DNA of 64,000 nt from Amaurobius ferox (GCA_951213105.1 OX578142.1:120809354-120873353), one strand, 5' to 3'. Shown: positions 10,049 to 22,892, counted from the stretch's first letter. The notes: generated by a model from the sequence alone, not told the origin. Made by a program: numbers and translations.

Positions 10049-12530
10049 ATCTTTTTACAAAATTTAGTAAATTGAAAGGAACATCAATGTCCTTAGCTGC
10101 CGGAGACTACGAAAGTCTGATCGAAGGTGTCGGTACGATAAATATGTATGTGAATTTAAATGTTCAACACAAAACAAAATTGTTCTAAATGAAGTAATGT
10201 ATTCACCTAAACTAAGACGCAACTTAATTACTGCCTCAGTTCTTGAGGAAAAGAAATACAGTTTTGTAGGTACTAATGGTAACAATGTTTTTTACACCAA
10301 ATGGTTTTGAATATTTTTATGCAAGAAGGAAAGAGGGTCTGTATTTCCTCAGACCTCAGCATGAAATAGGGATTAGAAATAATAATATTGAAGAAGTTAA
10401 AGAAAATACTAAGCCAAAAGCAAAAGCTAAAATTATAGAATCTAAGACTATTAAAAACAGTAATCTTAAATATCATGATAATGACAGTGCTTTTAAAAGT
10501 AAAAATGCAAATCATAGTAATTTTAAAGTAAAAGATTCTAGTGTTTTTAAAGATAAAACTGCAAATCATCATTTTAAGGTTAATAATTCTAGTAATTTTA
10601 AAAGTAAATTTGTAAAATATAATGACAAAATTAATGATTCAAATGACAAAGTTTTTAATAGTAATTTTAGCAATGCTAATGCCAGTAAAATTTTTAAGAA
10701 TAAAAGTATAAGTACTAGTGCAAATGTTTTTAAAAGTAAGAAACTTTGTAAATATGATGCATATAAAAGCAAAAAGCAAGTTAGGCCTACTACTGACGTA
10801 GGGGGAAATTCTAGACTCTGGCATAATAGGTTTTGTCACATTAATTTTGATTATCTATACCATACATGTAAAGTTTCTGCTGTAAATGGATTACCTAAAA
10901 TCATTGAAAGAAAAGATTGACTGCAAAAGTTGTAAACTAGCTAAATCAAAAGAGGTTTCATTCAAATCCATAGGGAGAATCAGATCTCAAAAACCACTTG
11001 AGCTAATCCATATGGATGTGTGTGGTACTATGACAAAATCATCATGTGGAGGGGCTAAATATTTTTGAGCATAACCGATGATTACTCCAGAAAAGTTACT
11101 GTATTTTTGATGGAACAAAAATCGGAAGTATTGATAAATTTAAACAGTTTCAGAACAGAGCAGAAAGTATTTTGAATCACAAAATTGTATGTGTACGTAC
11201 TGACAATGGTATGGAATTTTGCAATAATGAATTTAATAAACTTTTAGAAAGTAAGGGAACAAAAACAGAAAGGACAAATAGTTATACACCTGAACAAAAT
11301 GGAGTTTCAGAATGCTTTAATTTGACAGGATTAGATTGCATTAAGGCCATGCTTAATGAAAGCAATTTAGTAGATGATTTTTGGGCAGAAGCACTTCTCT
11401 GTTTTACCTATGTTAAAAATCGTATTTGTCATAAATTCAAAAACCAAACACCTCTGGAATTATATAGTGGCAGGAAACCATCGATAGCTCATCTCAAGAT
11501 CTTTCGAAGCCAAGCTTTTGTTGGGAAACCAAAACAGCTTAGGGGCAAGCTAGACATGAGGGCTCAGGAAGGGATAATGGTAGGATATGCACTTAAGACA
11601 AGAGCGTATAGAATTTGGCTTTCAGATGATTGCAAAATAATTGAAACTAGCAATGTAAAATTTAAAGAGAACAGCAGAACAGAGGAAGGCAGTCTGGGAC
11701 CCAACGAAGGTGAAATGAAAAATAAAATTAATTTTGAAAAAGTTAAATTTACACCTTAAAAATTGAGATACTTAGACTCGTCTGATGAGGAGATTATGGA
11801 TAGATATGCAGACAAAACCACAGGAGAAGAACAAGACACTGATAAACTCAATGAGGAAACGGGATCCTCTGTTGATAGTCGTCTGGTTCCCTCTCTGGGT
11901 ACTACTTGGCTCTGAAGGGAAATTCCAAGCAAAATAGGATCTCGAGTTGATGTTTATTATTACTATCAAGGGAAAGGTCCAAGAAAGATCCATGAAAGAT
12001 ATTAAAAAATATTGTGAGGAACATAATATTAAATTTGATGAAAATTTATTTAATTTCAAGGGAGATCAGGGTACATCGGGTGACCAACCAGAGGCTAATA
12101 GTATGGAAATAAGGATTCCTAAAAACTTCAGGGAAGCTATTCATTCACCCCAATCCAAAGAGTGGAATACAGCCATAGTAGACGAATTAGGTGTCATGAA
12201 GGAAAGAGGTGTCTGGGGCTTAGTGTGTGCATCTGTTTCTGACAAAGTAATTGGCCGCCATTGTCTGTATACACTCAAAAGAGGGGAAATTAGCAGATTC
12301 AAGCTAGACTTGTTGCGCAGGGATTCAATCAAGAGAAAAGGTAAACTTATGAAGAAGTTTTTAGTCCAGTTATAAATTTTACCATAATAAGAATGTTTTT
12401 CACTATTTTTGTCTGTATGTTAGGATGGTTACACATTCAACTTGATGTAAAATGTGCATATTTGTATACAAAGTTAAATGAGAAAATTTTTATGTACCAA
12501 TCTCCTGGTTTTTTTTATAAAAGTAACAAG
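10006..12530 (+). pseudogene. Copia-1 pol 5' part: protease, integrase, start of RT
   Basis: Broken polyprotein. 10006-10188 has the aspartic protease region around SDTATRHFCNN (the active-site D-[ST]-A is present but out of frame with Gag). 10276-10917 is a lysine/asparagine-rich linker leading to the pre-integrase zinc region (LWHNRFCHINF). 10886-11068 carries CKSCKLAKSKEVSF and HMDVCGTM, with the first integrase Asp. 11172-11759 holds VRTDNGMEFCNNEF and YTPEQNGVSECFN, so the second Asp and the Glu survive. 12112-12530 begins the reverse transcriptase (IPKNFREAIHSPQSKEWNTA, then CAYLYTKLNEKIFM and SPGFFYK). Frameshifts or stops lie near 10190, 10917, 11067, 11760 and 12375. The last frame is cut by the repeat insertion at 12527. 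Confidence 0.8.
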
Positions 12531-13485
12531 AAAGATCAATCATGCATAAAGCATTGATTATGAAACACTTTCCAACTTCAATGCAATTTTATATAAACAT
12601 CTCTGAAATGCAATACATTCCTCGGTAATATTTTTAAAACTATCACAATACTACATTAATTTATTATATTTGAATACTTCATCGAAGAAAATGAACTTCA
12701 TTCAAATGACGGCATTGAAATATAAATTGCCTGGTTTAAACATCTCTAAAATGCAATACATTCCTCGGTAATATTTTTAAAATTATCATAATACTACAAT
12801 AATTTATTATATTTGAAAATTTCATCGAAAACAAATGAACTTTATTCAAATGACGTCATCGAAATATAAATTGCCTCTCTATAAAAGCAGCATTTCATTC
12901 ATAAACATTTTTCCAATCGTTTCATTCATCACAATACTATAATAATTTATTTTATTTAAAAATTTGAAAAATTGTTTTCTACCATATGCATTTTAAAACG
13001 TGAAACCTCTCTTTCATATAAATAATTCAACTCTTGGAAAGATATTTATTATCTCTTTTTTCTTTCTGGAGGGTATAGTAAGAGTCAGAATTTAATTGAA
13101 TTTGTTTTTCTCCCTATATTAAATAATTTTTATTTAAAAAACTACTTAACATATTTTACTGAAATTTTTTTTATATATTTTATAGGATAATTTAAATATT
13201 TCCTAAAATTGTCGAAGCAATTTGTGAATTTTAAATTCGCTTATAAAAATGTTTGAAGAATTAGGTCCCATAGGGTTCACTGTATTTCATTTTTTCAACC
13301 AGGGTTCAATCTAAAACTAATTGGGTGATATTATTCATTTATATTCCCATAGGTCCCACAGACCATCTGAAAAACATACTAAAATTTCATTTTGATAAAG
13401 TCATTTTTATGGCAGTTATAGTGCTAACATACAGACAGACAGAATGAACATAGTCAAACACTTTTCAACTATGCTGTAAAGTGTT
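12527..13485 (-). repeat. Hairpin-ended repeat family, copy A (959 bp)
   Basis: Begins caagaaagatcaatcatgc and ends ctatgctgtaaagtgtt on the plus strand; plus-strand copies at 34466 and 44883 read the other way. One end carries a stem pairing ATCAAT.ATGC with GCATTGAT, the other pairs AACACTTTACAAC with GTTGAAAAGTGTT. Inside are two near-identical ~145 bp units starting aaacatctctgaaatgcaatacattcctcgg. The middle of the full-length family is missing. No coding potential. Confidence 0.75.
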
Positions 13486-13723
13486 AAAAAATTACATATC
13501 AGAATAAATAAAGTCTAATTAATTAAGATACAAATGTGTTTCCATTTATTGTCACAAAACAAATCTGCTTAATTTTTAGACAGAGTGAGATTAATTTAAA
13601 GGGAAAAGTGTTTGTCACCTACCAGATTGATATTTACTACTGGCTCGGCACCCTATACATTTATTTACCGATTTCAATAAATATTTTGAGTATTTTCTCT
13701 TCAATTACTGGTACATAACAATA
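13486..13723. other. Unassigned spacer between repeat copies A and B
   Basis: 238 bp of AT-rich sequence with no match I can see elsewhere in the window and no useful frame. It may be a leftover of a third element or part of a tandem insertion of the two repeat copies. Confidence 0.4.
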
Positions 13724-15021
13724 CAAGAAAGATCAATCATGCTTAAAGCATTGATTATGAAACACTTTCCAACTTCAATGCAATTTTATTTAAACATGTC
13801 TAAAATGCGATACATTCCTCGGTAATATTTTAAAACTTATGACAATACTACATTAATTTATTATATTTGAAAACTTAAACCTTCATCGAAAAAAATGAAC
13901 TTCATTAAAATAACGTCATTGAATTATAAATTGTCTGGTTTAAACATCTCTAAAATGCGATACATTCCTCGAAAATATTTTTAAAACTATCATAATACTA
14001 CGATAATTTATTATATTTGAAAAATTCATCGAAAACAATTTAAATTCATTCAAATGACGTCATAGAAAAAATAATACGCCTGAATCTCTCTATAAAAACC
14101 GCATTTCATTCATAAAATTTTCCCATTCATGTCATTCATCAGAATACTATAATAATTTATTTTATTTAAAAATTAAGACTATGAAGCTACACGTAATTAA
14201 ACTCTATGCGCAAAACTTCATCGAAAAAAATCGTCCTTCTGTTTATAAAATTAATGAATATTCGATTCATATCAGCTATGCAGACTCCATGAACTAAATG
14301 ATTTTGTGTTAAAGAAATACAGCAATTCTAATACAACTCATTCTACATATTTTGCTGTTTACATTTTACATAGGTGAAAAATAAGCTTAGTAATAGAAAT
14401 AATCAAATTTGGATGAGCATTTAAACTCAAATATATTGTAATTATATTGTTTCAGAATGTAGATGCACAGAATTTATGCAAAAATAAAGTGATTTTAGGA
14501 CAGATACAACACTCAATATGAATTAAAAAGAACTTTAAAAATCACGATTTTAAGACAAGATGAATGCCATATATAATTTTGAAGTGGGTCACGTGATATT
14601 TTCATATCATGGTCACGTGATCGCTTCATATAAGAGGTGTTATTATTGTTTTAATTTTTATTTAAAAAACTACTGAATATATTTCGCTAAATTTTTTTTT
14701 ATATATTTTATGGAACAATTTGAGTATTATCTAAAATTTTCAAAGCAATTTGTGAATTTTAAAAAATCCGCTTAAAAAATGTTTGAAAAATTAGGTCTCA
14801 TAGGGCTCAATGTATTTCATTTTTTCAACCCGGGTTCAATCCAAAACTAATTGGGTGATATTATTGATTTATATTCCCATATGTCCTACAGACCGTCTGA
14901 ACAACATACTAAAATTTCATTTTGATTAAATCATTTTTACGGCAGTTATCGTGCTAACGGACAGACAGACAGACAGAATGAACAAAGTCAGAAACACTTT
15001 TCAACTTTGTTGTAAAGTGCT
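13724..15021 (-). repeat. Hairpin-ended repeat family, copy B (1298 bp)
   Basis: Same family and orientation as copy A, with the same terminal stems (caagaaagatcaatcatgc at the left, tttgttgtaaagtgct at the right). It is longer, keeping the segment with gtgggtcacgtgatatttt and the gacagacagacagacaga tract near the right end. Copia pol resumes within about 10 bp of its right end. Confidence 0.8.
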
Positions 15022-16155
15022 AAAAAAATAACTATGGCTGTCTATTAAATAAAGCCATATATGGATTACATCAAAGTAGTCAAGAATGGTACTTAGAACT
15101 TGATCATGTTCTCAGAAAACTGAATTTTATTAAATTTAACTGGTGTAATTGTGCTTATATTTATAATAACAATGCCTTGTTGATTGTTTATGTTGACGAC
15201 ATCATAGCATTTGCTAAAAATCAAAATGAATTGCAACACATTGTTTCACTTTTAAAGTCTAAATTTGATATTAAAAGTCTTGGGGAAAATAAAATTGCTA
15301 CTGGGTATTGAGCTCGAGGAAAACCAGCAGAACTATTTCATTCATCAAAATCAATACATAAGAAAAAAATTGTGAAAAATTTTCAAAATTCAAATACCTA
15401 ATCTCAAGTTTGCTAATATCAAAGGGTATTATACTGAGCAAAGCAGATTGGCCTGCTAATCAATTTGAAAATGAACAAATGAAAAAACTACCCTACAGGA
15501 ATTTATTAGGATGTCTTTCATTTCTTGCTGGTAGAACTAGACCGGATATGTGCTATGCAGTTAACATCCTTTCACAATTTCAGTAAAACCCAGGTATTAA
15601 ACACTGGGATATTTTACTTAAATTGTTAGGGTATGTAGATCAAACTAAAAATTTTAAATTAAACTTATCTAATATCCAAATTATAAACCTTAAATGTTTT
15701 CTGATTCTGATTTTTCAGCTAATTGAGATGACAGAGTGTGATTAGGGGGCATGATATTTTTAATTGATAATGTTCCAATATCATGGAGGACTTTTAAACA
15801 TAAATGTGTTAGTCTGTCTACCATGGAGGCAGAATATATTTCCCTAACGGAATCTGCAAAAGAAATGGTGTGGGTACAAAACATTTTAATGGAGTGTAAG
15901 AAGCTTGGAGTTGAATTAGGTAACAGTGTAATTCTGTGATAATCAAGCAGCCATTAATCTTTCAAATTCACCCATTGATAATCCCCTCCCCATACAAAAC
16001 ATATAGATGCAAAATACAATTTTCTAAGAAATTTAGTAGAAAACAAACCTTTTGAAACTAAATTTATTAACAGCAAAAATAATAAAGCTGATGGTTTTAC
16101 TAAACCAATAACTAAGGAAATTATTTTTAAATTCTGGGAAATCTTTAAAAAATAA
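15022..16155 (+). pseudogene. Copia-1 pol 3' part: RT active site and RNase H
   Basis: Continuation of the reverse transcriptase cut at 12527: NKAIYGLHQSSQEWYLELDH, then LLIVYVDDIIAFA with the catalytic YVDD intact at about 15190. The thumb region follows to about 15450. Then comes RNase H, with LLGCLSFLAGRTRPDM, ISWRTFKHKCVSLSTMEAEY and TESAKEMVWVQNILMECKKLG, ending in FWEIFKK and a stop at 16155. Stops and shifts occur near 15310, 15585, 15725 and 15940. The part matches the minus-strand Copia-2 pol domain for domain, which is how I place the insertion boundaries. Confidence 0.8.
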
Positions 16156-16220
16156 AAAGTTACTTAAAAACAAAATAAAATAAAGTGAGTAAATTTTCCA
16201 AATACATTTTTTTTTCAAAA

Positions 16221-16540
16221 CCCTCAATCAGTAGATTAGATACTATTGAGTTTCAACTGTGTTGAAGACCCAGACCGACCGGCTCGTCAGCAAGGACATG
16301 AGCAACCGATTAGTCGGCCGGGTGTTTCAACTGTGTGACGATGTTTAAAGTTTGAAAAATATTGATACAATTATAAACTTTATGAAAAATCCCTCAATCA
16401 GTAGATTATATACTACTGAGTTTTAACTGTGTGGAGATGTTTAAGGTTTGAAAAATGTTGATACAATCTATAAACTTTATGAAAAAATCCCTCAATCAGT
16501 AGATTAGATACAGAGTTTCAACTATGTGGTGATGTTTTGA
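16221..16540 (+). repeat. Three ~98 bp tandem units upstream of the polypurine tract
   Basis: Units start with ccctcaatcagtagatta at 16221, 16391 and 16489. The last two are 98 bp apart; the first is longer by 74 bp because a 62 bp cassette plus a 12 bp duplication lies inside it. Copia-2 has equivalent, more diverged units at 25590-25920. The region follows the end of pol, so it is 3' untranslated. Confidence 0.8.
16262..16323 (+). repeat. 62 bp stem-loop cassette with 12 bp flanking duplication
   Basis: Inserted in the first tandem unit relative to units two and three. gtttcaactgtg is repeated exactly on both sides (16250-16261 and 16324-16335). The cassette opens ttgaagacccagaccgac and closes gtcggccgggt. 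It folds as ACCC/GGGT, an AGA bulge opposite CC, then CCGAC/GTCGG. The same plan is seen in Copia-2 (25701-25760) and in the tail of the 5S SINE (35705 onward). Confidence 0.8.
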
Positions 16541-16760
16541 TAAAAGATTTAAATGATTCTCCTGCAACAAGCATAGAGATCTTTTAGATATATTTTTATC
16601 ATGAAATTGTATCATGAATGTGTTTATATATCTTAACTAATTAACATTGCCTATAACTTGTTTATATACTAAAACTTCATTTCAAAACTCAATAAATTGT
16701 ATTCTTCACTTTTATATGAAATATAAAATGCTTTTCTGTGTTCATTCGATACAATCTGCA

Positions 16761-16773
16761 GGAGGGGACCGAA
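16761..16773 (+). promoter_or_regulatory. Polypurine tract of Copia-1
   Basis: ggaggggaccgaa directly before the LTR start TGTTAG. Copia-2 has a matching purine tract next to its own TGTTAG start. It serves as the primer for plus-strand DNA synthesis. Confidence 0.75.
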
Positions 16774-17477
16774 TGTTAGAAACACAATGTAAACAAACCA
16801 GCGTATCTGTCTAAAGATACGGTCGAAATCCAAAGGTTAAATTTCTCCCAGTTAACTGTCCAGAATTTGGATTGTTTGTTTTTTGTCTCATCTCTTTTTA
16901 ATTTGACTTCCTGCAGATTGTGATGTAATTTGACTGGAACATGCTGATTTCCATTCAACTGGAAATTAGCATAATCCGGGAATAACTTTAATTTCAAACT
17001 GGCATAAATACCTCAGTGTAGGAGAATATGGGGAGACGACTAGGTGGTCATTAGACGAGATTAGACATGACATGAGTCTCTCTCATGAATCTTCTACTTT
17101 GTAAGAAGTCATATGATCAGCCAGTTGCGGCTCTGAATCTAGTTTTCTATGCTAGTCATGATATGTGACTTAGACTATGACTGATGTTAGAGTATCAGTG
17201 TATTGTCGGTTTAGACAATGTTGAATTCTCCTGTATCTGTTTTTCCTATGAACGGTATCAAAGTTAATGATACAAGTTCTTTATGTTCATTATGTGCTTC
17301 AGTTTGTGATAAATAAATGATGTTTCGTTACTTTTAACTTTGTTATGCTGTGAGTATCTTTACACCATTCTTGTGATGTTCAACTCCTATGATGCAATAT
17401 CTGCTACTTTGACATGCTTCTTTAAATTTTAACATATCAATACGCTTCGCAAACTTTTACAGCGTCGCTTACCAACA
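16774..17477 (+). repeat. Copia-1 3' LTR, 704 bp
   Basis: Starts TGTTAGAAACACAATG and ends ACCAACA, the TG...CA boundaries. It contains an inverted repeat at about 16934-16980 (GGAACATGCTGATTTCC paired with GGAAATTAGCATAATCC), a TATA-like cataaata at 17003 and aataaa at about 17312. Its right 390 bp match 8634-9025. Confidence 0.85.
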
Positions 17478-17565
17478 GAGGGGAGGTGAACTACTGCGGC
17501 ACTCCTTTAGATAAATTCATGAACATAAAACTTTCTTGAATTTGATAAAGACGCTAAAAAAATTT
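17478..17565. other. Short gap between Copia-1 and the next DNA element
   Basis: 88 bp without recognised content. Confidence 0.4.
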
Positions 17566-18090
17566 ACATACCATAGCTGCCAACCTCCAAATATGAAAAA
17601 CCGGGAGATTTTTGTGAAAAATATGAAAAACCGGGGGATTTTGCACGACAACGCAATCTATACTTCTTACTGTTATACTTAATCTAAACATAAAAAGGAC
17701 ATTTTTTCAATAAATAAAACTGAAATATGTAATGACTATAACATTAAGCATGTATCACACTTTCATTTCCAATAGCAAAGAAACTGTATTTGATATCTGC
17801 ATTTCCTTCAATTGAAATTCTTTTGTCCACATATGCCATTTGGATTTGGCTTGGTTAATAATATCCCCTCTTCCACTGTGAAATTTTGAAGTCCATTTCA
17901 TAGATTGAGCAAAAAGCATATTTAAACTTCACTACCTTTAGATAATTTCAAAATAACATAACTGCCAACCTATCAGAAAGAAAAATAGGCACACATTTCG
18001 CAAGGGGGAAAAATTAAGATTTTTGGCCACACTAACAGGGCTCATTAATGCAATTAAACCAGAAAGTGTACAGCAACTGACATTTACATA

Positions 18091-19604
18091 CACTGCTGGA
18101 CAATTGCTAAGGACAGATGACACTATCACCCATAGCAACCACAAAATGAAAGGACGCAAAATGGGGAAAATCAGAATAAGTGCGGGATACAGTAAGAAGA
18201 GGTGTACATATGCAAATTTTTCATTTCCATGCCTGTTCGTCAGGTGATAGTGCTGATAAGAGATTTAAAGGATTTGACGTATGTGGACAGTTGTTGTTCC
18301 AAGTGAAAGTTTTACGGGAAAGATTTAATTGACGAAATTTTTGGTATGTTCTCCCGATATCACTTAGATGGCGCATGGCGGTATTATAGGAAAAATCGAA
18401 GAAGGTCGAAAAATAACAGATGTTGCCAGGGAGTTCGACATCACCCACAGCATTGTTTCACGGCTGTAGCAAGCATTTAAAACAACTGGAATGTGTAGCA
18501 AGAGTCACAGGGGAGGTTGTGTTAGAAGTATGATGCCTGCAGGAGACAGGTACATTATCTTATCGGCAAAAAGAGATTGGCGCAGCAGGAGGAAAATCTG
18601 TTTCTTGCTACCATAGGACAGAGGATTTCCCGAAAAACTGTAGCCAGATGTTTGGAAGAAGGAGGACTATACGCCCGTAGACCTGTTGTGTGTGTCCCAT
18701 AGTCCAGACTGCACCGTACCGCACGTTTGCAATGGTGTTGTGAGCATCGCAATTGGACCGAACAGGACTGAGCTTGCATACTATTCTCAGATGAGAGTAG
18801 GTTCAGTCTGTCATTGGATTGTAGATGCTAAATGATCTGGTGTGAGAGTAGTACTGCTTATCGTCTAGAAAATATTCAGGAAAGGGACCAATATCTGACA
18901 TGCAGTATCATGGTATGGGCCGGCATCATGATCAATGGTCACACGCCTCTACATGTGGTTGCAACTGGGACTATGACTGGCCAACGATACATTGATGAAG
19001 TTCTACTGCCTCATGTTTGCCTTTCCGTGGTGCTGTCGGTGATAAATTTGTTTTTATGGACGACAACGCACCATGTCATAGAATACTCACTGTTCAGGAT
19101 TGTCTAGTCAGCGAGGGTATTCAATGCCTCATATGGCCAGCATGTTCTCCAGATCTAAACCCCATTGAAAATGTTTGGGATGCTTTGGGGAGGCGACTTG
19201 TTGGTTGAAAATATTCTCCAACAAACAAGAACACCCTCATCCGTGCACTGACAGAGGAGTGGCATAACTTGCCTCAACAGCTGCTAGATAATGTTGTGCA
19301 AAGTATGACACTACATGTGGAATGTTGCATCGCACTCCACGGTGGACATATCCCATACTGACACCTTTCTTAAAAGTGCCTGCTGTCGTTCATATGCATT
19401 TTTCATTTCTCCGTATACAGCATCAAATGAACACTTTTTCCTTTCAGATGTTTCAAAACCTTCTGTATTTTCCAGAACAATAAATGATCTTTATTCTAAT
19501 GTCCAAACAGTGTGGTAACAATATTTTATCCTGCTGGGCCTGAACCCCCCGCTTGTTGTGCTACATTGAAATTTGTGATCTGTCCTTAGCAATTGTCAGC
19601 AGTG
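18091..19604 (+). mobile_element. Tc1-like element, 1514 bp, in TA
   Basis: Terminal inverted repeats begin CACTGCTGGACAATTGCTAAGG at the left and CACTGCTGACAATTGCTAAGG (inverse complement) at the right, about 35 bp, flanked by TA on both sides (18089-18090 and 19605-19606). Size and structure are typical of Tc1. It is inserted in the element at 17572-21005. Confidence 0.9.
18370..19360 (+). pseudogene. Tc1-like transposase, broken
   Basis: DD34E transposase spread over several frames. An N-terminal helix-turn-helix region (WRMAVL, KKVEK, REFDITHSIVSR-like reading) covers 18370-18700. Then FSDESRFSLS, with the first catalytic Asp, lies near 18790. 18832-19107 has YLTCSIMVWAGIMINGHTPL and GQRYIDEVLLPHV. 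19017-19208 has FVFMDDNAPCHR with the second Asp and WPACSPDLNPIENVWDALGR with the Glu. The closing CIALHGGHIPY and stop are at about 19360. All three catalytic residues are still encoded, but at least six stops or shifts break the frame. Confidence 0.85.
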
Positions 19605-19966
19605 TATATTGAGCTTATTTAATTTAACACATACTCAACAATGAAATGGAATAATTTTATCAAATTATTTTTATTAAGTGCTAAAATTCATTGCATCTGA
19701 TTCAGTGTTTCTCAACATGTTCTAATAATTCTGAACCTATATTTTCTTAATTTTTAATATTCTCAAAGTCATTTAAGCTAACATCATTATACTATTTTCA
19801 TTTGAACTAAAGGATGAAACAAATGGTAAATTTTAATTAAAATTCTAAAAATATGTAAATTTAAATACAAATGCATCAAATTCTAATTTATGCTTCTGAA
19901 ATGGTTGTATTTCTTAAGTACCCAAATTATTATTATAATATTGCTATTCAGAAAATAGTTCATTTC

Positions 19967-20680
19967 ATTAATAATAAGTTTGAAAAATAGCTTTTCTGTA
20001 TAAAACATGAAATAATTACAAAAATTTTAAATGATGCAGACAGATTGCAAAAGAGAAAATTATTTTTACAATTAAACAAAATATAAGGAGAATCGTGCAC
20101 AAATGCCGTTTTCGCGATAGTGCTGCAAAATAGCCTTTCATATCATTAATAATAAGTTTGAACAATAGTTTTTCTGTATAAAGTACGAAATAATTATAAA
20201 AAAATTTTTGACAATGCAGACAGATGGAAGTGGAAATTATTTTCACAGTTAAACGAAATATTAGAAGAATTGCGTAGAAATGCCGCTTTTCGAGATACTG
20301 CTGCAAAATAGCCTTTCATTCCATTAATAATTCGTTTGAACAATAGTTTTTCTGTATAAATACGATATAATTATAAAAAATGTTGACAATGCAAATAGAT
20401 TGCAAAAGTGGAAAAATAGTTTCACAATAAAAAGAAATATAAGGAGGATCGTGCAGAAATGCCATTTTTTGCAAAGCTGCTGCGAAAAAGCCTTAATTTC
20501 ATTAATAATACATTTGAAAAATAGTTTTGTATATAAAACAAAATAATTTAATAAAATTTTAGTCGATGTAAATGCGTTTCTCCCATATTAATTAGATAAT
20601 CATTGGTCATCTCTCTCTCTCTCTCTCGTGACGCTGTGGGAATAATCGCCGTTTGTGAGAGCCAATTACGCTGGGAAACA
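19967..20680. repeat. Four tandem units of exactly 178 bp
   Basis: Unit starts attaataat at 19967, 20145, 20323 and 20501. Each has tttgaa.aatag, ttctgtataaa, gacaatgcagacagat and tgctgcaaaatagcc blocks. The last unit is truncated. The array lies just inside the right end of the host DNA element. A (TC)n tract at 20611-20628 follows. Confidence 0.85.
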
Positions 20681-21185
20681 GATTTTTAGATGAAAGAAAG
20701 GTAAAACTTCGATCTCAAAATGTGTGACTTCATTTCTCATTTCATAATATTTGCGGAACATTCGTGATCTATTTCCGTTTTTTGACTTTTGTGACCTGTA
20801 GATACAAATACAAACGTCACTCAAGATCCATTCCTACACCGGGGTAGCAGAAAATTGACACGTGGAAAACAACTGAAAGTCATGATTTGCATTCACGTTA
20901 TTTCTGCCTAGAAAGGGGGAAAATAAGGGCAGCTGAGTGAAAACCAGGAGATTCAGCAACTTACCCCGAAGACAGGGAGAAAAACCGGGAGAGTTGGCAG
21001 CTATGACATACCATGTTTGCGCAACATCTCTGCGCAGGCACATTAAAGCAAGCACAGAACATTTTCAGATTATTCTTATTTCTGATAGCTATGTTGTGCG
21101 CGTTGTTGAATATAACACTGTCAGATATTGACGAAATTTAAAAAATTTGAAGATAGCAAAGCACGCACTGTTCAGAGTCAATAAG

Positions 21186-21892
21186 TGTTGGCTGGGTCAT
21201 GAAAGTACACAAGTCCAGTTTTAAAGGAAAACTTCATTCACTTTATTTGGTGAAAAACACAACTAGGCATATTACACGTACCTGGTAATTTTCCATGCCG
21301 TAAAACATCAAAATATACTATGTACAAAAAGGTTTGCAGTTGTAAATGACTAGACAGAGATTCCTTGAAGCATTTGGTAGTAAGTTACTATACTACCTCT
21401 ATCACTTGCGGCAAAGGGAAACTAAAGGATAGAACATCAGGAAAATATTTAAAGCGGCTTCCGAACGTTTGTAAGTAAATTTAACGTTCAATACATGCTG
21501 GTCCAAACTGACCACATCTGCATCCGTTTCGACTATTAACCGTCGTCAAACGATATTCCGCAGTGCTTCTGTCAAAAACATTTCTGTCTGCCTGCATCAG
21601 ACCATCAGTGTCTATCTCGATCGTCTCAAGACGTCGTCTGATCTAATCGAACACTCGATCGATCTGCTTGCTTCAAGAAACCTCTGCCCTATATATCCGA
21701 GAATGGACAGTTCCGGAAACACCCCCGGATATGCAAATCAGATGCGTACGCATTGAGAACTGATTTGCATGAAACCTCATGTTGAAAAACGTCACGGTTC
21801 ACGCCGGTGAACGGGAAGAGTCCTTCATATTAAATTTGCATAAACGCCCGTTCACGGGAACGTGAATCGCGATGTATTGATTATTTCCAACA
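21186..21892 (-). repeat. Probable solo LTR, ~707 bp, related to the Copia LTRs
   Basis: Read on the minus strand it runs TGTTGGAAATAATC to CAGCCAACA. It holds an inverted repeat at 21731-21770, then a TATA-like atatatag near 21695, then aataaa near 21240, the same order as the two Copia LTRs whose start is TGTTAGAAA. No internal domain adjoins either side. A 5 bp duplication is not evident (ataag against aacac), so the boundaries are tentative. Confidence 0.5.
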
Positions 21893-21989
21893 AACACTGT
21901 ATTAGTTATGTTTTTGTACATAAAGTTATCCTTTATGTATACCCTTCTGACAATGCAATTCTACATCGTACCTTTGCTATAGACTCAAC

Positions 21990-22046
<57 letters not shown>

Positions 22047-22067
22047 CAAGTAAAAATCAAAATCTTC

Positions 22068-22122
<55 letters not shown>

Positions 22123-22892
22123 TAGTAAATCCAATGGTAGAATGGAAGAAGTAACTCATAATACACTATCTTAAAAAAAAAAAATTTTAAGCCTACAGAA
22201 TACAATGAAATAAAATGAAATTCAACAATAAAGAGGAAATTATAATACATATTACAGTTCAGAAAGCTAAAGATAATCAACAAATATCAATGGAGAGGAA
22301 TCGAAAAAAGGAATACCAAAATAATCAAGCATTAAAGCTTGCACGTGAAAGAGCTCTAGGCTTAAGAATAGTTCATTTCGATAAAATTCTTTATCAAGTC
22401 CTAATATTTTAAATGAAATTAACACAAAAATGCTTGTTTCTGAAACACAAGATAGATTTTATCTATAAACATGTGTTATTAGGGCGACAAGCATAAAGAT
22501 TGAAAAAATAGAAAGGAAACATAAATACCTTAAAATACACATCAAATGCACAATCGTGATTAGCAAAAAATGACTAGACCAAGGTTGCCATTCGATAAAG
22601 TGTAAAAAAGTGATTTAGTGTTGCCAAAGTGAGTAATAGAAACCGTATTGCGTAATGGCAGTAAAATGTGATATTCTACAGTAAAAGCTGCAAAATAGAA
22701 AGATGAAAATATATTAATGTAAAAACAAGAGAATGTAGAAGTAAGGCTAAAATAAGATACTAAGGAGAGAATATTCAGAATTTTAGGCTAATCGAAATTT
22801 ATTAACTATACCATTTACTAAATATGCTGGATATTCATATAATTTACTGGTAACTATATATATATATAAAATAAAATTGCTTCCAATTGCTA
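21893..22892. other. No gene; TTA and TA microsatellites
   Basis: Contains (TTA)n then (TA)n at 21989-22044 and (TA)n at 22071-22117, then AT-rich unique sequence up to the mariner left terminus. Short open frames made of TA translation are artefacts. Confidence 0.6.

Larger units (their letters stand above)
6325..17477 (+). mobile_element. Copia-family LTR retrotransposon 1, with nested insertions
   Basis: Order on the plus strand: split 5' LTR (6325-6620 and 8634-9025), primer site, gag, protease, integrase, reverse transcriptase interrupted at 12527-15021, RNase H, 98 bp tandem repeats, polypurine tract and 3' LTR (16774-17477). Integrase before reverse transcriptase is the Copia (Ty1) order. 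Without the insertions the element would be about 6.6 kb, like Copia element 2 in this window. No 5 bp target duplication is visible (tatat before, gaggg after), so either the left boundary is wrong or a rearrangement happened. The frames carry many stops and shifts. Confidence 0.75.
17572..21005. mobile_element. DNA element with CATAGCTGCCAAC termini and 6 bp duplication
   Basis: The left end is catagctgccaacctcc at 17572; the right end, inverse-complemented, is catagctgccaactctcc. acatac is duplicated exactly on both sides (17566-17571 and 21006-21011). A caaccgggag-type motif (gaaaaaccgggag) lies subterminally at both ends. Its 3434 bp include a nested Tc1 element (18091-19604) and a 178 bp tandem array (19967-20680). 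No transposase of its own is visible, so it is non-autonomous. The element at 42119-43538 has nearly the same termini and also a 6 bp duplication. Confidence 0.85.
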